In this document: piece by piece, positions 16,648-26,067 of the stretch | Layout: each line of letters starts with the position of its first letter | How positions within the stretch are numbered: the first letter of the stretch is position 1 | NCBI GenBank assembly: GCA_009692585.1 | Contig: SHYX01000032.1 | Location: 1-55,894, forward strand | Direction: 5' to 3' | Source of the DNA: Myxococcales bacterium | GTDB lineage: Bacteria > Myxococcota > UBA796 > SXON01 | DNA length: 55,894 nt | The notes under the pieces: model-generated | What the model was told of the DNA's origin: nothing | The model's input: the letters and a program-made list of their open reading frames with translations, nothing else | Database searches by the model: none | Position numbers and translations under genes: made by a program

Positions 16648-17165
16648 TTCGTGCTTTTCTTCCCGCGCTCCTGTGCCTGGCACTCGGCTGCGACGGCGCT
16701 GCTGGCGCCGATTCCGACGACGGCGCTGATTGCAGCGATCCGGACGGCGATGGCGGCGGCGACACCGGCAACATCCCGGCGGTCGCCGGAGATTGGACCA
16801 CCAGCTTTGGCGCGGCCGGTTGGGAGGACAACTGCACCGCGGCCGGGTTCGAACAAGGCAGCGAGCAGTGGATCGGGCCGTTCACCGTGGTGGGGGCCTA
16901 CCCCTCCTACCGAGCGGAGTTTCATGATCTTCCGGACCAACGCTGGGAAGTCGCGGTCGATCGGCGCGGTGGGTTCACGATGACGGGGGAGGTCGACCAT
17001 GAGGCCGGGACAATCTACGCGAACTTCTCCGGGCTCGTCTACTCCGACATCAGCGGCCGCGCTGGCATCGACGGCGGTGGGTTCCTGGGGCTGGATGTCG
17101 ACGCCGACACCATCATCGACTGCTACGCCCGGGCGTCGTGGAGCGCGAACAAGTCAGGGCTGTAG
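16644..17165 (+). CDS. Small Asp/Gly-rich lipoprotein
   Basis: A 173-residue predicted lipoprotein. The signal peptide ends in a clear lipobox (LCLALGC, Cys16). A low-complexity Asp/Gly/Ala linker of about 30 residues leads to one beta-rich domain with three cysteines (DNCTAAGFEQGS to TIIDCYARASWS), which resembles short lipid-binding or calycin-like domains but is not assigned to a family. The ATG overlaps the stop of the OmpA-like gene, so it belongs to the same transcript as the exonuclease and the OmpA-like gene. Confidence 0.6.
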   Translation: MIRAFLPALLCLALGCDGAAGADSDDGADCSDPDGDGGGDTGNIPAVAGDWTTSFGAAGWEDNCTAAGFEQGSEQWIGPFTVVGAYPSYRAEFHDLPDQRWEVAVDRRGGFTMTGEVDHEAGTIYANFSGLVYSDISGRAGIDGGGFLGLDVDADTIIDCYARASWSANKSGL

Positions 17166-17167
17166 CC

Positions 17168-18430
17168 TCAGAACGCGCCCGAGGTCACGTTCCAGGTGAT
17201 CGAGTCGTCGGCGATGCGGCCGATCACCACGCGATCGAAGCTCCGGGTGCCCTCGTTCCAGGTGTACTGGCGCAGCTCGCGTTGTTCGTCGGCGGCGACA
17301 TAGAGCTCCGGCGTGCCGTTGCCATCGAGGTCCGCGCCCCAACTGGCGTGCTCGAAGCCGGAGCTGTTGGTGTCGATGTTCGTCGACGTCCAGGTGCCCT
17401 CGGGCGTCTGGGTCAGGTGCCACAGTCCCGTCTTCATCGCCGCGGCGACGAGGTCCGTCTTGCCGTTGTGGTCGAAGTCGCCGGGGATGAGGAAACGCGT
17501 CTGCCTGTCGGCAATCGTCGCGATCACAACGTGCTCGGCCTTGTTTCCTTTCCACCGGTACTGGCGGATCTCGACCGGGTTCTTGATCTGGGCCTTGCCG
17601 TCGACCAGCTGGGTGTGGGCCTCCACCACTGAAAAGAACTCCGACGGCCCGCCACCGTCGACGTCGGCGCACAGGATCTCCTTGGCGTGGCTGTCGGCGA
17701 AATCGTCGAGCACGGTCTCCTCCCACCTGCCCTCCAGGTACCGGTACATCACCACCTGCCCCGGCTGCGACTTCCCGCTGGACTGGTTGCGCGCCGAGGG
17801 CGTGGCGAAGACCTCGTTGTGGCCGTCTCCATCGACGTCACAGAGTTCGACCTCGTGGACGAAGGTGTTCGCCTGTTTGCGCAACTCGGTGACCTCGAGC
17901 GTGCCCGCCTCGGTCCAACTGCCGATGCCGAGCACGCCGGCGTCGTGGGTCGCCATGACCAGGTCGTCCTTGCCGTCCCCGGTGACGTCGCCGATCTCGA
18001 GGTCTCGGATGCGGTTGAACTTGCCCTCCCACTTCGGATTCCAGAGGCCCTGTCCGACCCACTTGCCCTCGACCTTCGTCCAATGCTTCAAAAAGGCCTG
18101 CTCGGCCCCGATGGTGTAGAAGCCGCCCTTCCCGTCGGGCAGGGCCTTGTGGAACACGTTGCTGTCGGGATCTTCGAGGATGGAGCTGGACCAGGCGCCG
18201 TCGACGCGACTCCAGAGGGTCAGCAGCGCCGGCCCCGGCTTGGGCTTGCCGTCCACCCGCACGAACTGGGCTTCGGCGAGGAGCAGCGTCGCCGGCGGCA
18301 GCGGCGGTCGGGGCGCCTCGACCGTCGTCGGGGGGGGCGGGGGTTTGGCGCTGTCGCAAGCGAGGAAAGAGGCGGCCAGTGCGAGGCCGACGCCGGCGGC
18401 GAGCATCCTGACCGAGGTTGAGGTCTTCAT
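17168..18430 (-). CDS. Lipoprotein with FG-GAP/VCBS-type repeats
   Basis: A 420-residue lipoprotein with a signal ending at the Cys of SFLACDS and a Pro-rich spacer (KPPPPPTTVEAPRPPLPP). The rest is a beta-propeller-like array of FG-GAP/VCBS repeats, each marked by a calcium-binding loop: IGDVTGDGKDDLVMA, LCDVDGDGHNEVFAT, CADVDGGGPSEFFSV, PGDFDHNGKTDLVAA and GADLDGNGTPELYVA. Such proteins are surface or periplasmic binding scaffolds. It ends two bases from the convergent lipoprotein gene, so neither has room for a separate terminator. Confidence 0.8.
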   Translation of the reverse strand: MKTSTSVRMLAAGVGLALAASFLACDSAKPPPPPTTVEAPRPPLPPATLLLAEAQFVRVDGKPKPGPALLTLWSRVDGAWSSSILEDPDSNVFHKALPDGKGGFYTIGAEQAFLKHWTKVEGKWVGQGLWNPKWEGKFNRIRDLEIGDVTGDGKDDLVMATHDAGVLGIGSWTEAGTLEVTELRKQANTFVHEVELCDVDGDGHNEVFATPSARNQSSGKSQPGQVVMYRYLEGRWEETVLDDFADSHAKEILCADVDGGGPSEFFSVVEAHTQLVDGKAQIKNPVEIRQYRWKGNKAEHVVIATIADRQTRFLIPGDFDHNGKTDLVAAAMKTGLWHLTQTPEGTWTSTNIDTNSSGFEHASWGADLDGNGTPELYVAADEQRELRQYTWNEGTRSFDRVVIGRIADDSITWNVTSGAF

Positions 18431-18482
18431 CCAGGCGGCCTATCACCGGGGGGGGCCGCCAAGCCCGTGCGACGGTACCCCG

Positions 18483-18753
18483 ATGGTCGCTCTGGTGCTC
18501 GTCCTGTCGGTGGCGTCCGCCGAGGGTCACGCCGAGCGCACGCTCACGCCGGCGCTCCTGGCGCCTTGGACCTGCTGATCGGGGAGCGGGGCCATGCTAC
18601 CTCGACATCCAGAACCTCACCAATCACCGAGTGCCGGAGCCGGTTCTTACCGGTCTCGTGGACGTCGCGGTGGAGGGAACGGGCTTCGGACTCCCCATTC
18701 TACCGATCTTTGGCGTCGAGGGCGCCTGGGGGGGCGATCCGCGTCGGCCCTGA
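18483..18753 (+). pseudogene. Broken small exported-protein gene (frameshift)
   Basis: The first frame (18483-18578) starts with a good signal peptide (MVALVLVLSVASAEGHAE) and stops after 31 residues. A second frame beginning near 18590 then reads plausible protein (CYLDIQNLTNHRVPEPVLTG, then GFGLPILPIFGVEG) and stops at 18753. The two frames differ by one base. Together they would make a secreted protein of about 90 residues. This could be a decayed gene or a sequencing or assembly indel. I do not recognise the family. The stretch between 18431 and 18482 holds nothing else that I can identify. Confidence 0.35.
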
Positions 18754-18779
18754 TAGGCCGCGCCCTTCCCGGAGGGCGA

Positions 18780-19898
18780 TTGCGCCCACTTCATCGAGCC
18801 CGTCAGAATCTGCGCCGCGCCCTGGGCGAGGGCTTCGAACGCCTGGTGGTCGCCAGGACCGCGGGCGCGGGCGAGCATGTGTTCGAAGGCGACGTAGCGC
18901 GCGATGACGCCGCCCTGGACGCGCTCGCAGCGACGGTGATGCTGCACGCGCGCGACGGCTTCGTGAAGTTCACCGTCGTACGCACCGGCGGCGAGCGGGT
19001 GGTCATCGACGTGCGGCACGGCGGTGCCAAGGTGCTCCCCGCCACGCCGGCCGACAAGGTGATGGGCGGCAAGGCGCGGTCGCTCAGCCCTCTGGAGAAC
19101 GGCGCGTTGCTGCGCGTCCTCGGCATTCAAAACGCCGATGGCACGATCTCTGCGCAGAACGCCAAGAAGTACAAGCAGGTCAGCCACCTGGTGGGCTTGC
19201 TCCGCCCGGCCTGGGAAGCCGGTGCCCGCCGCGGCATCACCCCCGAGGCGCCGCTGCGGGTGCTCGATCTCGCCTGCGGCAACGCCTACCTCAGCTTCGT
19301 TCTCGCCGACGCGCTGCGCGGAGCGGGCATCCCGTTCGTGCTGCATGGCGTCGATGCGCGCGAGGACCTCGTGGAGCGGTGCTCCAGCCGGGCGGTGGCC
19401 CTTGGCCTGGCCACGATGGCGTTTTCTCGGTCGACCATCGCCGGAGCCCGAGAGCTTGGCGCCGCGCTCGGCGGCGCGCCGGACCTCGTGCTCGCCCTCC
19501 ACGCGTGCGACGGCGCGACCGACGAGGCGCTTGCCGCTGCCGATGCGCTTGGCGCTGCCTCGCTCTTTGTGGTGCCCTGCTGCCAGGCGGAGCTCGCGGC
19601 CGAGCTGCGTCGCAACCGTGGCGGCCCCACCCCGGCGTACCGCCACGGGCTCCTGCTCCGCGAGCACGCCGCCACCTTGACCGACGCGCTTCGGGTGGAC
19701 TGGTTGGAGGCGCGGGGTTGGGCCGTCGATGTCGTCGAGTTCGTCGATGCAGAGCACACGCCCAAGAACCGGCTGCTGCGTGCCGCCCGGGCGCGCCGAC
19801 CGGACGAAAGCGCGATCGCGGCCTGGTCAGCGCGGTGCGACCTCCTCGGCGCCCACCCGCAGGGATTGCTGGCGCGCCTCCGGGACCGCGGCGGGTAG
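18780..19898 (+). CDS. SAM-dependent methyltransferase (Methyltransf_32/METTL25-like)
   Basis: A 372-residue protein if started at TTG 18780, which has GGAGG four bases upstream; the frame is open further back to 18594 but that part is not protein-like. The SAM-binding motif is LRVLDLACGNAYLSFVLAD at about 160-178, followed by GVDAREDLVERC (motif II) and a late ALHACDGATDEAL / VVPCCQAEL pair. Those last motifs, together with NAKKYKQVSHLVGLL before motif I, are typical of the Methyltransf_32 family, whose substrates are poorly known (protein or RNA). It precedes mutS2 by 75 bases. Confidence 0.75.
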   Translation: MRPLHRARQNLRRALGEGFERLVVARTAGAGEHVFEGDVARDDAALDALAATVMLHARDGFVKFTVVRTGGERVVIDVRHGGAKVLPATPADKVMGGKARSLSPLENGALLRVLGIQNADGTISAQNAKKYKQVSHLVGLLRPAWEAGARRGITPEAPLRVLDLACGNAYLSFVLADALRGAGIPFVLHGVDAREDLVERCSSRAVALGLATMAFSRSTIAGARELGAALGGAPDLVLALHACDGATDEALAAADALGAASLFVVPCCQAELAAELRRNRGGPTPAYRHGLLLREHAATLTDALRVDWLEARGWAVDVVEFVDAEHTPKNRLLRAARARRPDESAIAAWSARCDLLGAHPQGLLARLRDRGG

Positions 19899-19973
19899 GG
19901 CGTGATCGCGCCACCTGATCGCGCTCGCATTTGGGGACCTGGCCGCCGCCGAGGTGCTTAGGCTTGCCGCGCC

Positions 19974-22304
19974 ATGGACTTCTCCGCCCGCACCCTTGCC
20001 ACCCTCGACTGGGACGCGGTCCGCGGTGCGCTCGTGGATGCCACCCGCACGCCGATGGGCGCCGAACGGGGCCGGGTGCTCCTGCCGCTGCGGACCCGTC
20101 CCCAGGTGCTTGACGCCTACGCACTCGTCGCCGAGCTGATCGCCGCCGGTCAACGCGGCGAGGTGGTTCCGGTCGACGCCGTTGGCGACGTTCGGGCCGA
20201 ATTGGGGCGGGCGGCGCGGGGGATGGTGATCGAGGCCGGGGGGCTTGTCGCCGTCGGTCGCTCTCTGGCCGGCATCGGACAGCTTCACGACTGGCTCGTG
20301 GGGCGGCAGAGCCCTCGGCTCCGCGCCCTGACCGCGGTCATCGACCACAACCGCCCCGCTGCCTCGCAGCTCCGCGACGCCTTTGACGCCGACGGCACGC
20401 TCTCGGACCGCACCTTCCCCACGCTCGCCGCACTCCGCGAGCAGGTGCAGCGGCTCCGCGTGCAGGTCCACGACACGCTTTCAGCGCTTCTCAGCGACGG
20501 CGGTTGGGGTGAGATGTTGATGGAGCACTACGTCACCGAGCGCAGCGGCCGGCTGGTGCTTCCGGTCAAGATGCAGTTCCGACGCGGCCTGGGCATCGTC
20601 CACGGCACCAGCGCCAGCGGGGAGACGGCCTACGTCGAGCCCGGCGCCACCGTCGAGCTCCAGAACGATCTCAAGGCCGCGGAAGAAGGTCTCGCGCAGG
20701 AGACGCTGCGCATCCTCGCCGCGCTGTCGGACATGGTCGGACGCATCGCGGTTCCGACGCTCGCCGCGATCGAAGCGACCGGGGACCTGGACCTCGCCGC
20801 CGCGCGGGTGGAGTTGGGGATCAGGTGGCAAGGGTCTATCCCCGAGGTCGGACAGTCGGGCGTCGTACGCTTGCGACATGCGCGCCATCCGCTCCTCGCC
20901 CTTCGCGGCGTCGCGGTGGTGGGAAACACCTTGGAGTTGGACGAAACACGGCGCTGTCTGGTGCTGACCGGTCCCAACGCCGGCGGCAAGACGGTCGCCC
21001 TCAAGACGATCGGCCTCTGCGCCCTGTGCGTTTCTGCCGCCATCCCCATCCCCGTCGCCGAGGGGAGTCGGCTGGACCTCTTCGAGCCCATCCTGGCGGA
21101 CATCGGCGATCTGCAGAGTGTGGCCTCGGACCTGTCGACCTTCTCGGGCCATCTGGCCGTCCTCAACGAGGCGCTGACCGTCGCTGGTCCCGGCGCCTTG
21201 ATCCTCGTCGACGAGGTGGCCGTGGGCACCGACCCCGCCCAGGGTGCGGCCCTTGCCGCTGCGGTCGTGGAGGCCCTGGTCGAGCGCGACGCCCGCGTCG
21301 TCATCACCACCCACTATCCAGAGCTGAAAGCAGCGGCAGATTCAAGAATTTTCATCGCCGGCATGGAGTTCGCGGGCGGTCGGCCGACCTACCGGCTTTT
21401 GCCCGGCGTCGCCACCGGGAGCCAGGGCCTGGTGATCGCCCAACGGCTGGGCTTGCCGGCGTCGGTGCTGGAGCGCGCCCACACCCTGCTCGACGAGGGC
21501 GCTGCCCGGCTCGCCCGGCTGGCGGAATCGCTGGACGCCGAACGCGAAGCCGTCGCCCGAACGGCACGACAACTCGAATCGCGGGACGAGGCGCTCCGCG
21601 CTCGGGAGGCAGACCTCCAGACGCGGCAGGACAAGCTCGACCGGCAGCTCGCCGGCGAGCGCGCCCGACTCCTCGACGCGACCCGCGCCCACCTCAAGAC
21701 GCTGGAGGACGGGCTCCGCGCGCTCGTCAAGGAAGTCCATCAGGCGCCGACCCTGCACACGGCCAATCAGGCCCTCGCCGCGGTGCGCGGTGCCCGCTTC
21801 GGACTCGATGGTGACGGGCCCATAGCAGGGCGACCGACTTTTCGCCCCGCGCTTGGCGAACGGGTATGGGTAACGACGGTGGGCCAGCACGGCCAGGTGC
21901 TCTCGCTGGGCGCCGACCACGCCGAGGTGCAGGTTCGGGCGATGACGGTGCGTCTCCCCCTCGACAAGCTGGCGGCGGCCCGGGACAAAGAAGCGGCGCG
22001 AGCGCCCCGCGTGCAGGTGGAGGCCGCTCCGGCGCCGGCGCCCGCGTCCGGGGCACTCCGCCTGCCCCACAACACCTGCGACCTGCGCGGGCTGCGCCTC
22101 GCCGATGCCGAAGGGGAGGTCGGCGCCTTCATTTCGCGCATGAAGATGCAAGGGGAAAGCCACGGATATCTTCTGCACGGGCACGGCACCGGCGCGCTGA
22201 AGTCCGGGCTGCGCGACTGGCTCCGAACCGCGCCCGGCGTGCGTTGCTTCCGTGCCGCGGGGACCGACGAGGGGGGCGATGCGTTCACGGTCGTGGAGGT
22301 TTGA
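19974..22304 (+). CDS. mutS2: Endonuclease MutS2
   Basis: A 776-residue protein of normal MutS2 length. It lacks the mismatch-binding domain of MutS and has the core/clamp helices, then the ATPase: Walker A GPNAGGKT (333-340), Walker B ILVDEVAVGTDPAQGAAL and the ITTHYPELK switch. A long coiled-coil segment (about 510-600) and a C-terminal Smr nuclease domain follow (DLRGLRLADAEGEV near 702 and HGHGTGALKSGLRDWL near 735). MutS2 suppresses recombination or rescues collided ribosomes in different bacteria; which applies here is unknown. The Walker B reads VGTD where GTGTD is usual. Confidence 0.95.
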   Translation: MDFSARTLATLDWDAVRGALVDATRTPMGAERGRVLLPLRTRPQVLDAYALVAELIAAGQRGEVVPVDAVGDVRAELGRAARGMVIEAGGLVAVGRSLAGIGQLHDWLVGRQSPRLRALTAVIDHNRPAASQLRDAFDADGTLSDRTFPTLAALREQVQRLRVQVHDTLSALLSDGGWGEMLMEHYVTERSGRLVLPVKMQFRRGLGIVHGTSASGETAYVEPGATVELQNDLKAAEEGLAQETLRILAALSDMVGRIAVPTLAAIEATGDLDLAAARVELGIRWQGSIPEVGQSGVVRLRHARHPLLALRGVAVVGNTLELDETRRCLVLTGPNAGGKTVALKTIGLCALCVSAAIPIPVAEGSRLDLFEPILADIGDLQSVASDLSTFSGHLAVLNEALTVAGPGALILVDEVAVGTDPAQGAALAAAVVEALVERDARVVITTHYPELKAAADSRIFIAGMEFAGGRPTYRLLPGVATGSQGLVIAQRLGLPASVLERAHTLLDEGAARLARLAESLDAEREAVARTARQLESRDEALRAREADLQTRQDKLDRQLAGERARLLDATRAHLKTLEDGLRALVKEVHQAPTLHTANQALAAVRGARFGLDGDGPIAGRPTFRPALGERVWVTTVGQHGQVLSLGADHAEVQVRAMTVRLPLDKLAAARDKEAARAPRVQVEAAPAPAPASGALRLPHNTCDLRGLRLADAEGEVGAFISRMKMQGESHGYLLHGHGTGALKSGLRDWLRTAPGVRCFRAAGTDEGGDAFTVVEV

Positions 22305-22356
22305 GTGGGTGATGCCAGGCATCCTCGAAGAGTCCCTCGTCCAGATAACCGTACCC

Positions 22357-22779
22357 ATGCTCCGTTCCAGCGATCCCGACCTCCGCCGCATCCTGACCGA
22401 AAACCGTAGTGCGGCGGTGCTGGGCGCGAAGGTCGACGCCTGGGAGGCTGCGTTTTACGTGCCGAAGTACATGGCGGAGCGAGGGTGGACCATGATCGCG
22501 GTCAATCCGAAGCTCGCGGGTCAGGCGTGGCTGGGCACCCCGGCCGTCGCCAGCCTCGCGGACCTGCGGACGCCCGTCGAGCTCATCGAGGTCTTCCGCC
22601 GCTCCGACGTGCTGGTCGCCGTCGCCAACGAGATTCTCGCGCTGTCGTGGCGCCCCCGGGTGGTCTGGTTCCAACTCGGCATCGCCAACGACGAAGCGGC
22701 GACGCTGTTGACGGGCGCTGGAATCGACGTGGTCCAGGATCGGTGCATGATGCCGGAGCATCAGCGGCTGGTCGGGTGA
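22357..22779 (+). CDS. CoA-binding (YccU-like) protein
   Basis: A 140-residue Rossmann-type CoA-binding domain of the YccU family: AVLGAKVDAWEAAFYVPKYMAERGWTMIAVNPK near the N-terminus, then ELIEVFRRSDVLVAVANEIL and VWFQLGIANDEAATLLTGAGIDVVQDRCMMPEHQRL at the end. The closing CMM..EH segment is the family hallmark. The start at 22357 matches where relatives begin; ATG 22312, seven bases after the mutS2 stop, would add 15 residues. Function is unknown in the family beyond CoA binding. The stop overlaps the GTG that starts the next (broken) gene. Confidence 0.75.
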   Translation: MLRSSDPDLRRILTENRSAAVLGAKVDAWEAAFYVPKYMAERGWTMIAVNPKLAGQAWLGTPAVASLADLRTPVELIEVFRRSDVLVAVANEILALSWRPRVVWFQLGIANDEAATLLTGAGIDVVQDRCMMPEHQRLVG

Positions 22780-23384
22780 CGCGTCGGTCGCGACGAGTGG
22801 TGGCCGCGCCTCTGCTCATCTTTTTGGTGGGTGGTCTGGCCTGGTGGCTCGGACTCTCGCCAACCCTGGTCGTCGGGCTTTCGCCCCCGGTCCCTCACAT
22901 CGCCGCCCCCCGCGCTTGCGGGTACGCAGGGGACCTGCAGTTTGGGGTGTTCCCCTGACGGACCTCGAAGGCGGTGGGACTTCAGGCTCACGCCGCCGGC
23001 CTGGCGAGGGGCGGCCACCTGCACTGTGGGTGGGTCGCACCTTACCATTCGCGCCGTGGATTTCGGCCCTGGCCGAACCGTGGACCCTGCGGTTGGGGCA
23101 CTCTGGCTGGGGTACGCCATGAGCACCAAGGCTCGGATAGCCGGTGACGAGCAGTCGACGCCGACCACCGAGGACATCGAGGAGCGCTCGGCAACACCGT
23201 CTCGAGCTGACCATGTTCGGCATGGGGGGCGTGGGCGTTTGGCTCGAGGTGGGCCGTCGTTCCGCCAGGCGCCGAGGTCTGGGTGTGCAGCCTGCCGGCG
23301 GGCTGCTGCCGCTACGACGATCCCCCGCTTCCCGTCACGTGCGAGCCCAGCGCGGCGGTGATCCCGCCGATGCCCGAGATGTGA
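22776..23384 (+). pseudogene. Frameshifted gene with an N-terminal membrane helix
   Basis: A GTG overlapping the upstream stop (GTGA) begins a frame with a basic leader and one membrane helix (APLLIFLVGGLAWWLGL) that stops at 22958. Protein-like sequence then continues in the next frame (DFRLTPPAWRGAATCTV, then IRAVDFGPGRTVDPAVGALW, to about 23170). A short piece follows in the third frame (FGMGGVGVWLEVG), and the first frame resumes from about 23259 (PPGAEVWVCSLPAGCCRY to PPMPEM) and stops at 23384, just before the convergent gene. The total length is 203 codons, and the first and last frames agree. It is either a decayed gene or one with several base-calling indels. Family unknown. Confidence 0.45.
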
Positions 23385-23387
23385 TCC

Positions 23388-24170
23388 CTACTCCACCACC
23401 TCTTCGCCCATCACGTGCAGCTCGGTGCCCTCGAAGTAGTCGATCGTCCCGTCGATGAGCTGATCGAGCCACCACTCGATGTCGACGGTGTCTTCGTCGA
23501 GCGGGCTCTCGATTTCGGTCCAGCTTCCGTTGTACCAGACCAGTACGCCGTCGATCTCGGTCCACAACTCGATGGTGAAGCCCACCACCAACTCGGTGCC
23601 GAACGCGTCGACGGGCTGCTCGCCCTCCGGCACGAGGCTGATCATCGCCAGGGTGTCGCCGTGCCAGCGGTAGTCCTTGTCCATTCCGTAGGCGACGGTG
23701 AAGGCGAACCCTTCCTTCTCGACCTCGTTCCAGGTGTCCAGCGGGCCCCCGGCGAGGAAGTCCTCCGCGCTGCCCGCTTGGATCTCCCGGGACCACAACT
23801 TGTAGGTCTCGTGCGGGAAACTCTGGTCGGGTTCGGGGACGCTGGTCGCGTACTCCACCACCGTCCCACGCATCTTCGAGAACACCGCACAGCCGGCGGT
23901 GTGCTCCCAGATCGCGGCGTCGGAGTGCTCGAACATCTCGACGTCTTCCGGGGTGAGCGGGTCGAAGTAGAACCCGCCCGCTTCGTCGCCCACCTCGTCG
24001 GCGACCAGGTCGACGAGCACCTCGATCTGCTCGGTGGCGTCGTCCTCATAGAAGCGCTGCAGCGTCAGCAACGACTGCGATTCCAAGGTGGGCGGGGCCA
24101 CCTCCGCGACACGTTCGACACAGGCGAGGAGCAACAAGAGGGTCACGGTGGGCACGGTACCACGGGACAT
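23388..24170 (-). CDS. Acidic lipoprotein, hypothetical
   Basis: A 260-residue lipoprotein. The signal MSRGTVPTVTLLLLLAC ends in a lipobox Cys17. The mature part is acidic and aromatic-rich (DEAGGFYFDPLTPEDVEMFEH, TIELWTEIDGVLVWYNGSW) with no motif that I recognise. The start at ATG 24170 is chosen because the frame upstream is Arg-rich and not protein-like. It is divergent from the metal exporter gene by 23 bases, so the two must share a promoter region. Confidence 0.6.
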   Translation of the reverse strand: MSRGTVPTVTLLLLLACVERVAEVAPPTLESQSLLTLQRFYEDDATEQIEVLVDLVADEVGDEAGGFYFDPLTPEDVEMFEHSDAAIWEHTAGCAVFSKMRGTVVEYATSVPEPDQSFPHETYKLWSREIQAGSAEDFLAGGPLDTWNEVEKEGFAFTVAYGMDKDYRWHGDTLAMISLVPEGEQPVDAFGTELVVGFTIELWTEIDGVLVWYNGSWTEIESPLDEDTVDIEWWLDQLIDGTIDYFEGTELHVMGEEVVE

Positions 24171-24193
24171 CGCGGGAGGATACGGCCGCGGCG

Positions 24194-25126
24194 ATGGCGG
24201 CAGGCGGGCACGACCACGAGCATGCGCACGGACACGACCACGGTCACGGTCACGCGCACTCGCGCATCCAGGACGAACGACGCCTCTTCGCGACGCTGAT
24301 CCTCGGCCTCGCATATATGGGGGTCGAGGCGGTGGGGGGTTGGCTCACCGGCTCGCTGGCACTTGTGGCCGACGCCGGGCACATGCTGTCCGATGCCGCA
24401 GCGCTGGGGGTGACGCTGTTCGCCCTGCGCATGGCCAGACGGCCGGAAGATCACCGTCGTACCTATGGATATCATCGCGCTGAGGTGTTGGCGGCGGTGG
24501 TCAACGGCGCGGCGCTCCTGGCGATCGGCGTGGCGGTCATGGTCGAGGGAATCCGCCGGCTCGGACAGCCGACCGAGATGCAGCCGGGGCCGATGATCGC
24601 GATCGCGGCGGGTGGTCTCCTGGTCAACCTCATCGGGCTGGCCATCCTCAGCGGGGCCGATCGCAGCGGGCTCAACGTGCGCGGCGCGTGGCTCCACCTG
24701 CTCTCCGACTCGCTCGGCAGCGCCGGCGCCATCACCGCTGGCGTCGCGGTGTGGGCGTTCGGATGGGGCTGGGCGGACCCCGTCGCCAGTCTGCTCATCG
24801 CCCTCCTGGTTCTGCGCAGCGCCTACAAGCTCCTGGAGGAGTGTGTCGGCGTGCTGATGGAGACCGCGCCGGCCCACATCGACACCGAGCGGCTCCGGGC
24901 GAAGCTGGTCGCGGTCCCCGGGGTCGCCAGCGTCCACGATGTGCACGTCTGGACGATCACCAGCGGCATGATCTCGATGAGCGGGCACCTGGTCGCCGCG
25001 CCGGGTCAGGATGCGGGCGCGATCCTAAAGGCGGCCGCGGCCTGTCTGCGGGACGAGTTCGGGATCTCGCACAGCACGATCCAGGTCGAGCCGGAAGGCT
25101 TCGTCGAGGCCGGCCTGCACCGGTAG
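24194..25126 (+). CDS. Cation diffusion facilitator (CzcD/ZitB-type metal exporter)
   Basis: A 310-residue inner-membrane protein with six predicted helices. The N-terminus is His-rich (HDHEHAHGHDHGHGHAH), as in zinc-binding CDF proteins. The transport-site motifs are DAGHMLSDAAA in helix II and HLLSDSLGSAGA in helix V (HxxxD/DxxxD type). A cytoplasmic C-terminal domain follows (VHDVHVWTITSGMISMSGHLV). It exports zinc, cobalt or cadmium in exchange for protons. The pair of His/Asp residues suggests a Zn-type site; no metal regulator gene is next to it. Confidence 0.92.
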   Translation: MAAGGHDHEHAHGHDHGHGHAHSRIQDERRLFATLILGLAYMGVEAVGGWLTGSLALVADAGHMLSDAAALGVTLFALRMARRPEDHRRTYGYHRAEVLAAVVNGAALLAIGVAVMVEGIRRLGQPTEMQPGPMIAIAAGGLLVNLIGLAILSGADRSGLNVRGAWLHLLSDSLGSAGAITAGVAVWAFGWGWADPVASLLIALLVLRSAYKLLEECVGVLMETAPAHIDTERLRAKLVAVPGVASVHDVHVWTITSGMISMSGHLVAAPGQDAGAILKAAAACLRDEFGISHSTIQVEPEGFVEAGLHR

Positions 25127-25167
25127 TTCCCTGCGGGCGACCGGCCAACGGTGATTACGTTGACGGT

Positions 25168-26067
25168 ATGACCCTTCTCGTCCTCGGTGGTGTCCTTCTC
25201 GTCGCTGCCGCGGTTCTCCGCAGCGTCGACTCCCGTCTGATCGCGCTCGCCCGGGTCTTCAACATCCTCGGTCCGCTCTTGATCCTCGGCGCCGCGCTGC
25301 TGTCGGCGCTGGTCGCCGTCGACGCGGGCGTGATCGGCGTCGTCAAGCTCTTCGGCAAGGTGTCGCCGGAGGTGCTGGCGCCGGGGCTCCACCTCGTCAA
25401 TCCGCTGGCCAACGTCGTCCACGTCGACGGCAAGACGCGCAACTACACCATGAGCGCCATCCACGACGAGGGCGCGCTGCAGGGGGACGACGCGATCCGC
25501 GCCCTGACCTCCGACGGCCTCGAGGTCGTCATCGACATGACCGTGCTGTACCGGGTGGTCCCCAGCGAGGCGCCCAAGCTGCTGAGTGAGGTCGGCGTGA
25601 ACTACGAAGAGAACGTCATCCGCCCCATCGCGCGCTCCCGGGTGCGCGACGCCGCGGTCTACTACCAGGCGGTGCAGCTCTACACCGAGAAACGCGACGA
25701 GTTCCAGGTCAAGATCACCGAGTCGATCACCGCCGAGCTGGCCGCGCGCAGCATCGTGGTGGAGGGGGTGCTGTTGCGCAATCTGTCCCTGCCGGCGTCG
25801 GTCAAGACGACGATCGAAAGCAAGATCCAGGCCGAGCAGGAGTCCCAGAAGATGGTCTTCGTCCTTCAAAAAGAACAGCAGGAGGCCGAGCGCAAACGCG
25901 TCGAGGCCCAGGGCATCGCCGACTACCAGCGCATCATCGCGGCCAGCCTCAACGACAACCAGCTCCGCTACGAGCAGATCAAGGCCTACAAGGAGCTGGC
26001 GACCAGCGCCAACGCCAAGGTCATCGTGATGAACGGGGACACGCCGATCATCCTCGGCGGGTTGTAG
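25168..26067 (+). CDS. SPFH/prohibitin-family membrane protein
   Basis: A 299-residue protein with two N-terminal membrane segments (LLVLGGVLLVAAAVL and LGPLLILGAALLSALVAV), then an SPFH (band 7) domain (VKLFGKVSPEVLAPGLHLVNPLANVVHVD to LLRNLSLPASVKTTIESKI) and a long charged coiled coil (EQESQKMVFVLQKEQQEAERKRVEAQG). Prohibitin-like proteins form membrane rings that organise lipids or restrain the FtsH protease. Start ATG 25168 begins at the first membrane helix. The last 20 bases overlap the convergent radA gene. Confidence 0.88.
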   Translation: MTLLVLGGVLLVAAAVLRSVDSRLIALARVFNILGPLLILGAALLSALVAVDAGVIGVVKLFGKVSPEVLAPGLHLVNPLANVVHVDGKTRNYTMSAIHDEGALQGDDAIRALTSDGLEVVIDMTVLYRVVPSEAPKLLSEVGVNYEENVIRPIARSRVRDAAVYYQAVQLYTEKRDEFQVKITESITAELAARSIVVEGVLLRNLSLPASVKTTIESKIQAEQESQKMVFVLQKEQQEAERKRVEAQGIADYQRIIAASLNDNQLRYEQIKAYKELATSANAKVIVMNGDTPIILGGL

